Assembly (NCBI GenBank): GCA_030765065.1
Contig: CM060981.1
Span: forward strand, 226,307,152 to 226,371,151
Length of the DNA stretch: 64,000 bases
Direction of reading: 5' to 3'
Source: Deroplatys truncata
Taxonomy: Eukaryota; Arthropoda; Insecta; Mantodea; Mantidae
Shown: piece after piece, positions 23,182 to 34,239 of the stretch
Numbering within the stretch: position 1 is the stretch's first letter
How the letters are laid out: the number at the start of each line of letters is the position of its first letter
Notes under the pieces: generated by a model
Seen by the model: only the letters and a program-made list of their open reading frames with translations
What the model was told of the DNA's origin: nothing
The model's database searches: none
Program-made: the position numbers and the translations under genes

Positions 23182-24809
23182 ACTTTCCCTACTACGTATA
23201 GTAAGTAGGTGAAGTATTGTATTCCACGCAAAAATTCGATACCGAGATTTCAATGGAACTATGTGTTTTGAGGCCCCCGGAATCCAAAAACGAATTTTTA
23301 GGAAACGTATGTGTGTGTTTGTGTGTGTGTCGTGAACAGCATAATTCAAAAACGAAAAGACGGACAATTACCAAACTTGGTATTTAAGTTCAGTATCTTC
23401 TAAGCATATGACACGAAGATTTTCAAGAAAATCCCTCTGCTACCCTTTACATGGAACATCTTTCGAAAACTTTTATTTTCTAAAAAATGGCTCTAACGAT
23501 TTTGATTAAATCACTACATGTGAAAGATATCCCTTTAAAACATACAACTTATTTCAAATAATTTTTTTGTGGCATAAGTCATTTCTGAGGTATCCGTTAT
23601 TAATGGTTTCGACTGTTCACTTCTTGGTCATTCTTTAAAGTCTTTTCAACATTTAGTTGTTTCTCGCGATTGCATAGAAACAGTATTGCATTTTAAGGCC
23701 AGATATAGCATCCAGTTCTTAAACATTTGACTATTGCTGTTCCCTTTGTATCTATAGCGAAATGTGTAATATAGCTATTTCTGCAGAGGTTTTTTTGGAT
23801 TAAAACGTAGTAGATATAAAAATAAGTTTAATAATAGTTTATATTATGTAAATGTCGTTTCACGTATGGAAAAACCGATTTGAAGTATGAGTTGTTTTGT
23901 ATTTCAACTGTTGGGGAACCGAAATTGAAATTCGTTGCAACCACACGTATAGTATCCGCTTTCCGGTAGCCTTCGCCCTAAGTTTAAAAATATTAACTTT
24001 GTAATTAAACTGTTTCTTTAAATATTTAATATTTATGTTTGCCTCGGCTGCGTCAGTATTATTGTTAGAGACACGTTTCTCTTAGCAGGGTTGTGGTGTG
24101 ACAAGAATGTAGGCTTAAACAGATTATAATTTTACTTCACTCCTTTTATTAATACTTGATACGATTTAAATAACACTTCACTGATATAGAGAGCTGTGAG
24201 ATTATTTTTATTAATTAATTAATTACACTTTTAACACGTAAACTTACCTTTTTTCCACACGAATACATATTATGTTTCTTGAGGACGCTTTTTGCGTCTG
24301 CTTAGTAACTCTGCAGGCAACTGACTTCTAAATTTGTAAACTTTTCTCCTTTTCAGTTTCTGATTGGCTAATCGTACTCCAATAGAATACCTTCATTTAA
24401 CTAAAGCTTTTTCTGGTTGTTTATTAGCTACTTTATAAACTGTCATTAAAATTACATTATTGCTTCCAAGAAACAGAAGTAGTATTGTTAAAATTTCAAA
24501 CTCACTATTGCCTCAAGGTTACCTCATGGTTAGTAATTTTTTACCTCTTTCTCACAGCTCCTACATTATTAAATTACGTAATACATTCACATAACAGTAT
24601 TACACATGGATACAATAATATAAGCATATGCAATGACTGTTATATACATTTTACAAATTATTACATACACATATTGCTTCAAGACGGGCTGTTATTGAAT
24701 TTACATATTATATAATTTGACTGAAATCATTTAAGTGTTTAAAATACTGCCTCACTTATACCTAAAACGATAAAGGTAGAGAAAGTCATGTGAATATATC
24801 ACATTAGAT
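23182..24809 (-). mobile_element. Element B, copy B2, interrupted by LTR L1
   Basis: In the given orientation, 23182-23837 holds the right end (ACTTTCCCTACTACGTATAG) through the middle, with a GT tract near 23300. The remaining end, GTAGAGAAAGTCATGTGAATATATCACATTAGA, is at 24778-24809. LTR L1 separates the two parts. Confidence 0.7.
23838..24754 (-). mobile_element. Solo-LTR-like unit L1
   Basis: Read on the minus strand it starts TGAGGCAGTATTTTAAACAC at 24754. It is collinear with L2 and L4 (CAATAACAGCCCG, GGAGCTGTGAG, ATTAATAAAAGGAG) down to a primer-binding-like ATCGGTTTTTCCATACGTG near 23880. The expected terminal CTACTTCA is not intact, so the lower boundary and target duplication are unclear. 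Confidence 0.6.
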
Positions 24810-25267
24810 TTTTTTGTAGTAAGATTTTTTTCTATCTCTTATGGTTTACCATTATTCAAAATTCATTCAGAATGAAGAGGAATTCATAGGTTATTCGCAA
24901 AAAATTCAATATATACGTTTTATTTGTCATGCAAATATATTAAACCTGTGACATATTAATCCAAATCGTTAGAGTCATCTTTGAGAAATTGACAAATTGC
25001 AAATATTTTTCCATGTAAAGTGTAGTTTGGTGTGGAGGATTTTCTTGGAAATCTTCCTGTCGTATCTTTGGAAGATACTGAACTTAAATGCCAACAGACC
25101 TTTTTAAAAATGCTTTGGGAGTGTTCAGGCTGCCTCAAAACATGTATTCCAGTGAAATTTTGACACTGAGTTTTGGGTGGAATACAATACTCCTACTTCT
25201 ACTCCAGTATCACCAGGAAGTACGGCTGAGTTGAAGACGATTTCATGGCTTTAACGACTTGCACGAT

Positions 25268-25594
25268 ATGAGTTTCTCTTGTTCGACCAATATGATCGTC
25301 ATTTTTCTTGGTGTTTTACACACTGAATTTGAAGAGTGCAAGCTTGGACTGAGGCAGTCAGTTACCATTCCTAGAGTATTTTTCATCGAGGTGTTGATGA
25401 CATACTATGTTGGTGACTGTATTGTGGTCATCCTTTTTATTGCAGTGCTACTATTTGTATTTATACTATTCGTAGAGTATATACATAATCAGAAACTATG
25501 GTGGAATGATAGAGGCAAGAACAGCATGGCAAAACCTGTTTCCTTTTTCCAACAAATGTGTGAGGAGACTATTTCACCTAAAGAAATCTATTAA
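25268..25594 (+). CDS. Small open frame with one hydrophobic segment (doubtful)
   Basis: It has 108 codons from an ATG. A strongly hydrophobic run at about residues 50-70 (CIVVILFIAVLLFVFILFVE) could be a membrane helix. It is followed by a basic, polar tail. I do not recognise it. There is no splice signal, transposon motif or polyadenylation signal that clearly belongs to it. It may be a chance frame in AT-rich DNA, or an exon of something not visible here. Confidence 0.12.
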   Translation: MSFSCSTNMIVIFLGVLHTEFEECKLGLRQSVTIPRVFFIEVLMTYYVGDCIVVILFIAVLLFVFILFVEYIHNQKLWWNDRGKNSMAKPVSFFQQMCEETISPKEIY

Positions 25595-25599
25595 TATTG

Positions 25600-26335
25600 T
25601 TATAATTATATATTTTTGTTAATATTTTGCAATAATTTAAGTTACTCTTTTCATGATCACGCTATCTTAAATTGTAAATCAAAATATACCGTTCAGTGTT
25701 ATCACAGAGCTCTTGTTAGGCTTGTTTAAGCAAGAAAATATACTGCAAGTGATGTTGTAAGTGTAACGATGAAATTATTATATTTTTGCACTTGAGGGGA
25801 ATATCTTGAAATTTAAGTAAATACATTAAAAATGTAAATACAACTACAAAATAATCGTTACGTGCTCATGTTTTTCCAGGAAATTGCTAAGGAATGTAAC
25901 TTAAATAGCATAAAGGCGCAGGAAAATACATTTCTTTAGCTTTGGTAGAGTTAACTAAATATAAAAACATATTTGGTTTCCTCTTTTATCTTTAAAGGCT
26001 ACCTTCTAACCGTCATGTCACTATATATAATGAATAGAGGTAAACTATGACTTTTGAGATGACAGCGGTGAGCTTTCAGCCTGACAGGCAACGCAAGTTC
26101 AGAAGACAGCCCTTCCGCCCCAACCCCTCGTCCACCGAAAAACTTTTGAAGCTTTGTTAAACAGACTTGTTAACAGACGTCCTATAAAAAGAAAACAGAA
26201 GCAACTGTTTGTGACAACTACAGAAAGAATTTAGAATACAAGGCATTGGTATAACAATGCAGAAAAACCGCACTTCCTCCATCAGTACACTAGGCATTAG
26301 TAGGTAAAGGCTTGCTTTAAAATATGAACTAAATG
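25600..26335. other. Unassigned spacer
   Basis: AT-rich sequence before the mariner-type element at 26338. No feature was recognised. Confidence 0.3.
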
Positions 26336-26337
26336 TA

Positions 26338-26810
26338 TAGGATTATTCAAAAAGATGGAACAGATTTTAAATATTCATTTTTAATGAACGGCCGTAGATA
26401 ACGATGTACAACACATCATTGAATAGAGGAAAGTTCAAAGTTTTAAGCCTCACCTATTAGTTCCGTTAAGTGCCTACAGCGCCGCTGTGTTTGTTTACGA
26501 GAAAATGGCGACGCCACAGGAAAATTCATTTTGTGTGCTGTATTATGCAAAGAGTGAATCCATTATTTCATTGCAGCGTGCATTTCGTTGTAAGTTCAAC
26601 AACGAGCCGCCTCGTCATAAAAAAATTCAATTGATACAATAAATTCGTAGAACATGGTTGTTTATGCGAACGGAAAAGCACTGGTAGTCCTCTCATAACA
26701 AATGGTGCTATTTTGAACTTTTCAGTGATGTATCGCATGTGTCGCCATCTGTTGTCGTTTATTAGAAATAAACATTTAAAGTCTGTTCCTTCTTTTTGAA
26801 TAACCCTGTA
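26338..26810 (+). mobile_element. Deleted mariner-like element M2
   Basis: The terminal inverted repeats share GGATTATTCAAAAAGA at the left and, inverted, GGGTTATTCAAAAAGA at the right, then GGAACAGA and TTTAAAT. TA dinucleotides flank both sides (26336-26337, 26811-26812). At 473 bp it keeps only the N-terminal part of a transposase, so it has the form of a MITE made by internal deletion. Confidence 0.7.
26505..26700 (+). pseudogene. Mariner-type transposase N-terminal remnant (helix-turn-helix, DUF4817-like)
   Basis: From an ATG: MATPQENSFCVLYYAKSESI, then SLQRAFRCKFNNEPPRHKKI and, after a TAA stop, RRTWLFMRTEKHW. This matches the N-terminal helix-turn-helix segment of many insect transposons (FCVLxxxKxxSxxxVQRAFRxKFxxxPP...; TGCLxxxKxxGRP). 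Several stops and the loss of everything downstream make it dead. Confidence 0.65.
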
Positions 26811-26870
26811 TAACACCTAGTCGTTCAACTGTACGAAGGAGAGCGATATGTTGATGCTTCCAAGAAAATA

Positions 26871-28153
26871 CACTAACGTTTGTGAAAATTCCAACACCGT
26901 GAAAGAATGGCCCCAATGAGTCCAAACCCGGTGGGTGTGTAGAACAGTGTGCCAGCAATAAGTAATTAGGATTGCAGAGAGATGGGGTACATGTATGCCC
27001 AGCAGGACCCTGTCCTGTGTGTTCTACAAGGTCAGTATTACGTTAAGTGAAGAGTTGTCAAACAATGTGGAAACGTGAAAACAAGTACCAACGTCAAAGG
27101 GCGCAATATCAGTATGTTAGTGAGATCGAACGGGGCAGAATGATCGGTCTCTGGGAAGCAGGTTTGTTATACCGGGACATTTCGGCCTGTACGGGGCATG
27201 CATGCTACAACAGTGATGCGTGTGTGGAATCAGCGGCCATCTTGTCCGCATGGCCACAACGGACCGTACTGCTTCCTCCACAGTATTGCCTCCACGTTGG
27301 AGCACTGCAACGTGAATTTGTCTGCATCGACAGTTCGACGCCGTCCGCTACGGATTGGACGATTGCACTCATGCCAATGGCTTCCATTGTCCAAAAACCA
27401 CAAGTACCTCCGACTGCAACGAGTATGTGAACGCCATCACTGCCGTGCTGAGTGGCAAACTCTAGTGTTTTCAACCTGTCCCGCTTCAACCTGTCCTAAA
27501 CTGATGGCCGCATACGTGTATGACGTGAGCACAATCTAGCTGTCTGCATTGTTGAGTGATATAGCGCACATACATCAGTGTGATGGTATGGAGCGACATT
27601 GGTTACAGCAACCGATCTCTCCTCCTGCGTATTGAGGGTAATCTGAACAGCAACTGGTACATGAAGAAGGCTTTAGAGCTCGAGGTACGACTCCTTCAGG
27701 CAACTTTACATGCCGCGCTTCAGCAGGACAACGCCCGGACATATTGCAAGGAATGTGCAAGTCTTTTACGAAGAACAGCGGATACAATTGCTTCCCCGTC
27801 TTGCACATTCACTGGCATCGCCTATCGAACATGTCTGGAATATGGTTGGACGGCAACTTGTTCGTCACGGTCCTACAGTAACCAGTGTCCATGATTTGTG
27901 GGCTCGCATACAAACTGCATGGAGGGAGATTTCCCAGGAACATATCCAGAACCTCTTTGATTTCATGCCACGCGTTTAGCATTCTGATTGCAGCGCGTGG
28001 AGGCTACACAAAATTCTGAGTACTCAAGCTCAAAGTTCATGTACAGATCTGTAAACTTAATCAGTGTGTATTGTCATGTACGCAATCCAAATATAAAGTT
28101 CATTTCAATCACGCGTTTCCTTCTTGGTGTTGCAATTTTCATAAACGTTAGTA
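26871..28153 (+). mobile_element. Tc1-like transposon, near full length, inactive
   Basis: The terminal inverted repeats are ACTAACGTTTGTGAAAATT then CCAACACC at the left, and the inverse of ACTAACGTTTATGAAAATT then GCAACACC at the right. The target TA is on both sides (26869-26870, 28154-28155). At 1283 bp it is close to a normal Tc1 length. The transposase frame is broken in several places. It lies only 60 bp from the unrelated mariner derivative M2. Confidence 0.8.
27047..27979 (+). pseudogene. Tc1-like transposase, frameshifted
   Basis: Pieces in successive frames read in family order. First is the helix-turn-helix part, EIERGRMIGLWEAGLLYRDI. A second part contains NLSASTVRRRPLRIGR. Next is DIGYSNRSLLLRIEGNLNSN with QQDNAR, which holds the second catalytic aspartate. 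Last is ASPIEHVWNMVGRQL, which holds the final acidic residue. The block expected around the first aspartate (VFSDESRF) is replaced by VFSTCPAS, so that residue is lost. At least three frame changes separate the pieces. Confidence 0.8.
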
Positions 28154-28451
28154 TACTATACATCAAATAAGTGTCAAAACTTGGTTGAAATTGCTTCCCT
28201 AATATCCAGCTGCTATTGTCGTCAATCTACTTACAGACTTTATTTGGAATCTAGTTTCCGTCCCATAAGTTAAATATCTGAAATATACAAGAAATGGTGC
28301 GAGATAATTCTATGACCCAGCGGTTCTTATAGTTTTCTGGAATATTTTGAAAGGGGAAAACATAGTAATCTATAAGCCACGAATGGTTTTGTGTAATTTA
28401 TATCTAAGCTATGAACAATGGAATATGTTAAAAGAACAGTGCAGTGCCAAA
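28154..28451. other. Unassigned spacer
   Basis: AT-rich sequence between the Tc1-like element and a SINE. Nothing was seen. Confidence 0.3.
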
Positions 28452-28708
28452 TGTTTTTATTTATTTATGGACGCTCTTTAACTGCTGTGGTCCTTAGCGT
28501 CCCATTCTATATTGGCCATGAAGACCGGTAATTTTGTTCAAAGGCCTCTTTACCAGGTTTGAGGTTCTTTTACGTGCCGTAAATCTATGACATGGGACCA
28601 CCGGCTTTACTCCCCTTCCGAAGTAAGCCAAGCTAAGGATTTTTACGCTTGAAAAAAATCTATCGCCTTCCGCTAGGTTTGAACCCGCGACCTCGGGAAT
28701 TAGAACAG
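28452..28708 (-). mobile_element. SINE-beta copy
   Basis: It has the same body as the copies at 13998 and 14365: CCATTCTATATTGG tail, CTTTTACGTGCCGTAAATCT middle, and inverted B box GGTTTGAACCCGCGACC. Element B3 begins about 17 bp beyond its head. Confidence 0.7.
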
Positions 28709-28724
28709 TGCCCAAGTAAAAAAA

Positions 28725-29275
28725 CCTGATGTGTTACATTCACATTACTTACTATACCCTCTAATATTTATTTGAATATAGCTTCTACAAACGATTCTTA
28801 CGTGGGCTTATTTTTCTAAGTGCTTCATCTTGATCAAGAGATATTTGCAGATATAGTTTCATTACACATTCCCTTGTAGGCAAAAGAAGGATATAGGAAA
28901 CCGAATCTATAGACAGTTGTTTAAAGCTCGCTGTGGCTATAAAATTCGATACTCCTTCCATGACAACTCGAGAAACAAGTTAATAGCGACAGGACTTTAA
29001 AAAGACTATAAAGCATTGAACAACTGAAAGCAATATTTACAGATGGATATCTCGGAAATGGGTCCTGCCACAAAAATGTTATTCGAAATAAATTGTCTCT
29101 TTTAAAGATGTTTACATTTTTTGTGTAGTATGTTTTTGTCTGTCTCTTAATACGCACCAATTATAAAACAGTATATACAAAATTCCTTCCGAATGAAGTG
29201 TTCTTTACGGGCTAGTCCCAGAAAATACAAGATATACATTTTATTTGACATGTAAATATTGTAAACGTGCGATGG
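28725..29275 (+). mobile_element. Element B, copy B3, right end missing
   Basis: The left end CCTGATGTGTTACATTCACA and the middle blocks (CGAGAAACAAGTTAATAGCGACAGG; TTTTTGTGTAGTA) match B. Similarity stops near 29275, before the microsatellite. Confidence 0.6.
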
Positions 29276-30198
29276 TCGTCACGTTTTGAAGCTTCAAATG
29301 CTTCAAATGTTGATAACATTTAATGTTACCTGCTCTGTTTCTCTGTTAATGCTTTTAACATTATGGTCATCTCATAGCTCGTTCTGCGTTGTCTCGTGCG
29401 CCAGCTTCTCTGGTGGTATAGCTATGAGTTCTTTACCTCAGGGTATGCGTGAGTGTATTTTGAAAGGATATCACCAGCTTAGTTAGCTGAGAAATTTTAA
29501 TGTTGACTAAAATGTTCAGTTTGAGAAGAGTCGCTGACCATTGAATTTACGAATTAAATACTTCTATAGCAATACTTAAGCGATGCGTCAGTTGCCATAA
29601 GTCATAGAAATGTTGATCGGAAAGGTCCTTCGCAATAACCGCGAATGTGCGTCACTAAGCGCTAACAACTTAAAATGAAACTATCACACGCGTGATCACA
29701 GGGATCGTCTTTACAGGGCTAAGTCACATGATAAGCTAAATAAGTCTCAAGAGAGAGTGTCTCTGATTTAGAATACGTGTGCTTTTCTTAACTTAAGCTC
29801 CACCAAAATTCAATACCTCTACCAAGGTTCCTTCTTGTGGGGTCCAATCTTAAGGCTCCTACGTATGTATGTGTATGTATGGTTACTATGCGGAACCTCT
29901 CCGAATCTAAGAATTTAATTTACCTTCCTCATTTACAGAATTTCTGTCTACCTGACTGTTCAAACGTACTGAATTTACTGCTTAACTGCATACAGAAGCT
30001 TTCATGCCTAACGCATTCGCTACTCACGCTGTTACTAATATCTTTTCTTAACATGACACGCTAATGACCTTTTTCTTCAGACAAATCTTTCAACTGAAGC
30101 TTGTTAAATTATATATTGATTTAATATACGGAAATTATTTATTGCAATTATTTCTCTATCTTGGTATTTAATCATTTATATAGTCCTGTCAATAATTT
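29276..30198. other. Unassigned region
   Basis: No supported gene or repeat. Short hydrophobic frames at 29286-29486 and 29837-30064 lack any other signal. Confidence 0.3.
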
Positions 30199-30384
30199 TG
30201 GCATAAATATCTTCAATGTATAGTATTTTAAAAATCGTTAGAGCCATTTTTGAGAAAAAAAAATCGAAAAAATTGCATGTAAGGGTAGTTTGGGGTGGGA
30301 GATTTTCTTGAAAATCTTGGTCGAACATCTTTGAAAAATACTGAACATAAATACAATTCGAGTTTTTGTTTTTCAGTTATGCTG

Positions 30385-30427
<43 letters not shown>

Positions 30428-30560
30428 AGGACCTTTTTCTAAAACTGAGTTTTGCTCAGAGTACCTCAAAGCATGTATTTCCGTTGAAAACTGAATATCG
30501 AATTTGTTGGTGGAATACAATACCTTCTCTGCTCAGTAGGTACGTGGTAGAGAAAGCAAA
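30199..30560 (+). mobile_element. Element B, copy B4, right-end fragment
   Basis: It starts in the middle block CGTTAGAGCCATTTTTGAG and runs to the right end ACGTGGTAGAGAAAGC. It includes a clean (AC)n tract of about 18 units at 30388-30425. The left half is missing. Confidence 0.65.
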
Positions 30561-30856
30561 ACGGATGAAGTTAGAGAAGAAAAGAATATAGAAAAGAGTA
30601 TGTCAGAATAAAAAAGAGTTGTATCTATGGATTTTCAAATCAAACGTTTGTACTCCGTAACTTTATTATGTTTTGTATGCTATAAACAGAAGCTGACTTT
30701 CCACAAGTTTACAATAAGACAATTTAATGATGAACTTGTATGCGTATACATGTGAAATAAAGTACATGTAAAGTGAGAGCAAAGACATTTTTATCGTGCT
30801 TTGTTAATTACATTTTTTGAGCTGCTTGCGTTTCGCAACACGCAGTTTGCATTCCA

Positions 30857-31060
30857 GATGGTTGTTACAACCAGAACAGGAACAAAATTCTATCATTGGC
30901 ATTGTTAGCTTGTGCGAAGAAAGAAATATTTCAACTGAACTGCATTGTCTACAGAAAGGCCACACAATGATAAAATCAGATAGTGTTTGTGCAACATTAG
31001 AACGCTATTTCAAACCTCCAACCTATGCTCGTTGTGATTTCTTTCCGCGCATGCACATTA
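30857..31060 (+). pseudogene. Transposase-like fragment with DGC-QNRN and GHT-DS motifs
   Basis: One frame reads DGCYNQNRNKILSLALLACA from 30857. After a frameshift near 30925-30960 another reads LQKGHTMIKSDSVCATLERY and then KPPTYARCDF. I recall this series (DGCxxQNRN, EKGHTxMExDS, IExxxK, YxPxD) from abundant insect proteins that I believe are transposon-derived, but I cannot name the family. No start, ends or terminal repeats were found. It is cut off by the following B element. Confidence 0.45.
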
Positions 31061-31074
31061 AAGCCTTTGTTCAG

Positions 31075-32922
31075 TTTAATGTTTCTCTATCTTCTAACGT
31101 GTATTAGGGGTACGAAAATTATACTTACGAAAGTTGAAGTAGTTTGTTGCTTCACGTATGGAAAGCCAATTTGAAGTAGGAGTTGTATTGTAGTTCAACT
31201 GTTGGGGAGCCAAACTTGAAATAGTTGCAACCGCACGTATGGTAAAAAGTTTCCGGTAGCCTTTGCCCCAAATGTACTTTCCGGTGGCCTATGCCCCAAA
31301 TGTTTAAAAAAATATTAACTTTGTAATTTTTTACTGTTTCTTTAAATATTTTATATATATATATATATATATGTTTGCCTCGACTGCGTCAGTATTTATA
31401 TTTTTTAGAGACATGAATGTCTTACCAGGGAATGGTGCAACTGAAGAATGTAGGCTTACACAGATTATAATTTTACTTCACTCCTTTTATTAATGCTTGA
31501 CACGATTTAAATAACACTTCACTGATATAGAGAGAGCTGTGAGATTTTTTTAATTAAATACTTGCACTTTTTAAACACGTAAACTATTTTCTCACACAAA
31601 AATACGTATTATACTTCTCGAGGACACATCTCGCGTCAGGTTATGAACACTGTCTGCAAGCAACACGTCCAGTTATGAGCACTGTCTACAAGCAACTGAA
31701 CTCTAAATTTGTAAACTTTGCTATATTTCAGTTTCTGATTGGCTAATCCTAGTCCAATAGAATACCTTCATTTAACTAAAGCTTTTTGTTGATTGGCTAT
31801 TTTATAAACTGTCACAAAAATTACATTATTGCTTCCAAGAATTACAAGTAGTATTGTTAAACTTTCAAATTCATTATTGCCTCAAGGTTACCTCATTGTT
31901 AGCAACTTTTAACCTATTATTCTCACAGCTCCTACATTATTAAATTACGTAATACATTCAGATGACATTATTGAACATGTATACAATAATAAAAACATAT
32001 ACAATGACTGTAATATATACTTTTTATATATTGTTACATACACATATTGCTTTAAGGCGGGCTGTTATTGAATTATATATATTATATAATTAGACTGAAA
32101 TTATTTAAGTGTTAAAAATACTGCTTCAAAGTTTATTTCTCTGTCTATTTCATTTTAATTCAGATAAACCTTTGCAGAAACAGCTACTTTACACATTTCA
32201 TTAGGATACAAAGTGAATAGCGATAGTCAGATGTTTAAGTACTGGACGCCATATGCTGACAATTCCATTCTCTTTCCATGCAATTGCGAGAAAACAATTT
32301 AAAACCGATAGGAGTTAAAAATAATGACAAAGCTATTGAACAAATCGAACCATTAATAACGGATATTTCGGAAATGGCTGATGCCACAAAAACATTATTT
32401 GAAATAAATTGTATATTTTAAAGTGATTATCATTTTGCTGTAGTACGCTTTCGTCCATCGATTAACATTTACTAGTTATACAAGATTATACAAAATTCCT
32501 TCCGAACGAGGGGGACTTTACAGGCTATTCCCAGAAAATTTAAGACATGCATTTTATTTGTGATGTAAATACCTTTAGTATGTAGTAATTTAATCAAAAC
32601 TATTGGGGCCATTTTGGAGAAAATAAAAAAAATTGAAAAAGGTTCCATGTAAAGGGTAGTTTTGGGGAGGGGGAATTTTCTTGAAAATCTTCGTGTCGCA
32701 TCTTTGGTGGGTACTGAATCTAAATACTAACTTGGGTATACGACTTTTCGTTTTTCAGTTATGATGTTCACATACACACACACAAGGACCTTTTTTTAAA
32801 AATACTGTTTTTGGATTCAAGGTGCCTCAAAGCAAGTATTTCCGGTGAAATCTCGATATCGAATTTTTGGGTGGAATGCAATACCTCCTCTACCTACTAT
32901 GTATGTGATAGAGAAAGTAAAA
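31075..32922 (+). mobile_element. Element B, copy B5, split by LTR L2
   Basis: The left piece (about 31075-31134, ending TTACGAAAGT) and right piece (32129-32922, starting AAGTTTATTTCTCTGTC) form one B element once L2 is removed. The right end is TATGTATGTGATAGAGAAAG. The hairpin terminus at the left is decayed. Confidence 0.6.
31135..32128 (-). mobile_element. Solo-LTR-like unit L2 with 4-bp target duplication AAGT
   Basis: Read on the minus strand it begins TGAAGCAGTATTTTTAACAC and ends CTACTTCA, so it has TG...CA ends. AAGT lies on both sides (31131-31134 and 32129-32132). It is 994 bp. A polyadenylation-type ATTAATAAAAGGAG lies at about 31480-31495. Its 3' part carries a tandem GGGGCAAAGGCTACCGGAAA-type duplication and three primer-binding-site-like motifs. 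No coding sequence is present. A Ty3/gypsy-type origin is inferred from the 4-bp duplication and the related L5. Confidence 0.7.
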
Positions 32923-33320
32923 CTTATTTTACAATGAAATCAAAATTTCGTTCTGTTAGCTCAAAACTTGAAGTTGGGGAGAAGTCTGTAAGTAATATTT
33001 GTAAAAAATTTGCTAGGGTTTGGTGATAACAAGCGTTTCGAAAGAAAGACTTCATAGAAGAAGGTCAGGACTGAAATTTCCTTGAGTGAGTTAAACTGTA
33101 GATATCTCCAGTCTCTAAAGTATATAATGAATAAGGTCTATATCAGATATCATCAACTGGCCTGTAGTTCAGTTCTGAGCACAGCCATGTAGCAATATTG
33201 AGCAGGTAGGAGGATAGCGTGTCCTCACTGTTGAGGCAGTATTTTAATACCTGAATAATTTCAATTGTATTTTATAATAAGTAAATTCAATAACAGCCCG
33301 CCTTTAAACAATGTGTATGT

Positions 33321-34239
33321 TGAAGTAGAATATTTGTTGGTAGTTGGAAGATGCTTCATGTTTATCTGCCCCACGTATGGGAGCCAATTTGTCGCGGTAA
33401 CTCGTGTTATCTTTTGCTGGGCGCCTATTATTGTTTTACTATTTTGAATTTGGGTTCTTTGTCCTCCGGCTAGCTATTATTATTATTCAGTCGAACAAAT
33501 CTCTTGAACAGGGTGTGTAAACGGAAAGGAGTTGTTACTAAAGATAACACTGATAAAAGAATTTGTTTTTACACTTTTATTGCCGTTACTTTTAATTAAT
33601 TTCACATATTGATTCTTGATACACGCCCGACTGAAACTGTTATATTTTCTAATATCACTATAATCACTTATTTACTGCACGTTATTAATTCGCGTATTTC
33701 ACATTTATAACTAACTTTACAACGCGAGAGATTTTGTAGAATTGCGCGACGTATAACGCGTGAACGATTCTCTTAAACTGTGCGACGTATAACCTTTGTA
33801 TGATTCTGTTGGACTGAACGACGTTTGCCTTGTGAATTATTCTGTCAAACTGAACGAAACCTGTCTCTGGCTTTAGCTTTTTATACTCCCACACCCCAAT
33901 ATGCTTAAACATTATAACCGAGCTGCTATTGGTTAATAAAACGCGCCAACATTAGCGTCTATATTTATATCCAATCAAAATCACGAACACATTCCCTCCA
34001 TTTCTGCAGAAAAGAGCGCTAATCTGACGTCATTTGCTTGCCTCTTCTAATTAATAAACAACTCACCCCCTCGCTCATTGTTGCCCGCTCTTATTGTCAG
34101 TTTCAGTGAGGCCGTATAAACTTATTTCCTAACAATGCTTATAATTAACAAACATCCCAAATCATCGTCATACAATAATGCTTATTTACACTATAATCCC
34201 TCTGGCATTTACAGTGTTGTGATATAAAATACTGCGTCA
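33321..34239 (-). mobile_element. Solo-LTR-like unit L3 nested in L4, target duplication ATGT
   Basis: On the minus strand it starts TGACGCAGTATTTTATATCA and ends ATTCTACTTCA. ATGT flanks it at 33317-33320 and 34240-34243. It contains a TATA box (GAGTATAAAAAGC, 33876-33888), 36-bp tandem repeats just downstream, and CAATAAAAGTG at 33574-33581. A primer-binding-like TTGGCTCCCATACGTGGGGC lies at 33366-33390. It is closest to L5. The order promoter, repeats, polyadenylation signal fits an LTR. Confidence 0.75.
33737..33862 (-). repeat. 36-bp tandem repeat downstream of the L3 TATA box
   Basis: About 3.5 units of 36 bp, each with GTCGYRCARTTYDACARAAT-like sequence. In one frame this gives a 12-residue repeat (AQFKRIVHALYV type), but the frame is probably not translated. 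L5 has a related two-unit version (CGTCAGTTC...) at 54755-54835. Confidence 0.65.

Larger units (their letters stand above)
21957..25200 (+). mobile_element. Element C, split into three parts by nested insertions
   Basis: Three collinear pieces make one C element: 21957-22214 (left end, GTGTTGCATTCACATC hairpin and TTTCTCTACTC), 23066-23181 (middle) and 24810-25200 (right part). The pieces rejoin in A/T runs: CCATTTGAGAAA...AGTATAAG in the first gap, CTACATTTTTT...GTAG in the second. Element A5 fills the first gap. Element B2, itself holding an LTR, fills the second. Confidence 0.7.

Noticed and set aside
25268..25594. Membrane protein gene
   Set aside because: Only a hydrophobic run in a 108-codon frame supports it. 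It is kept in the list at very low confidence.
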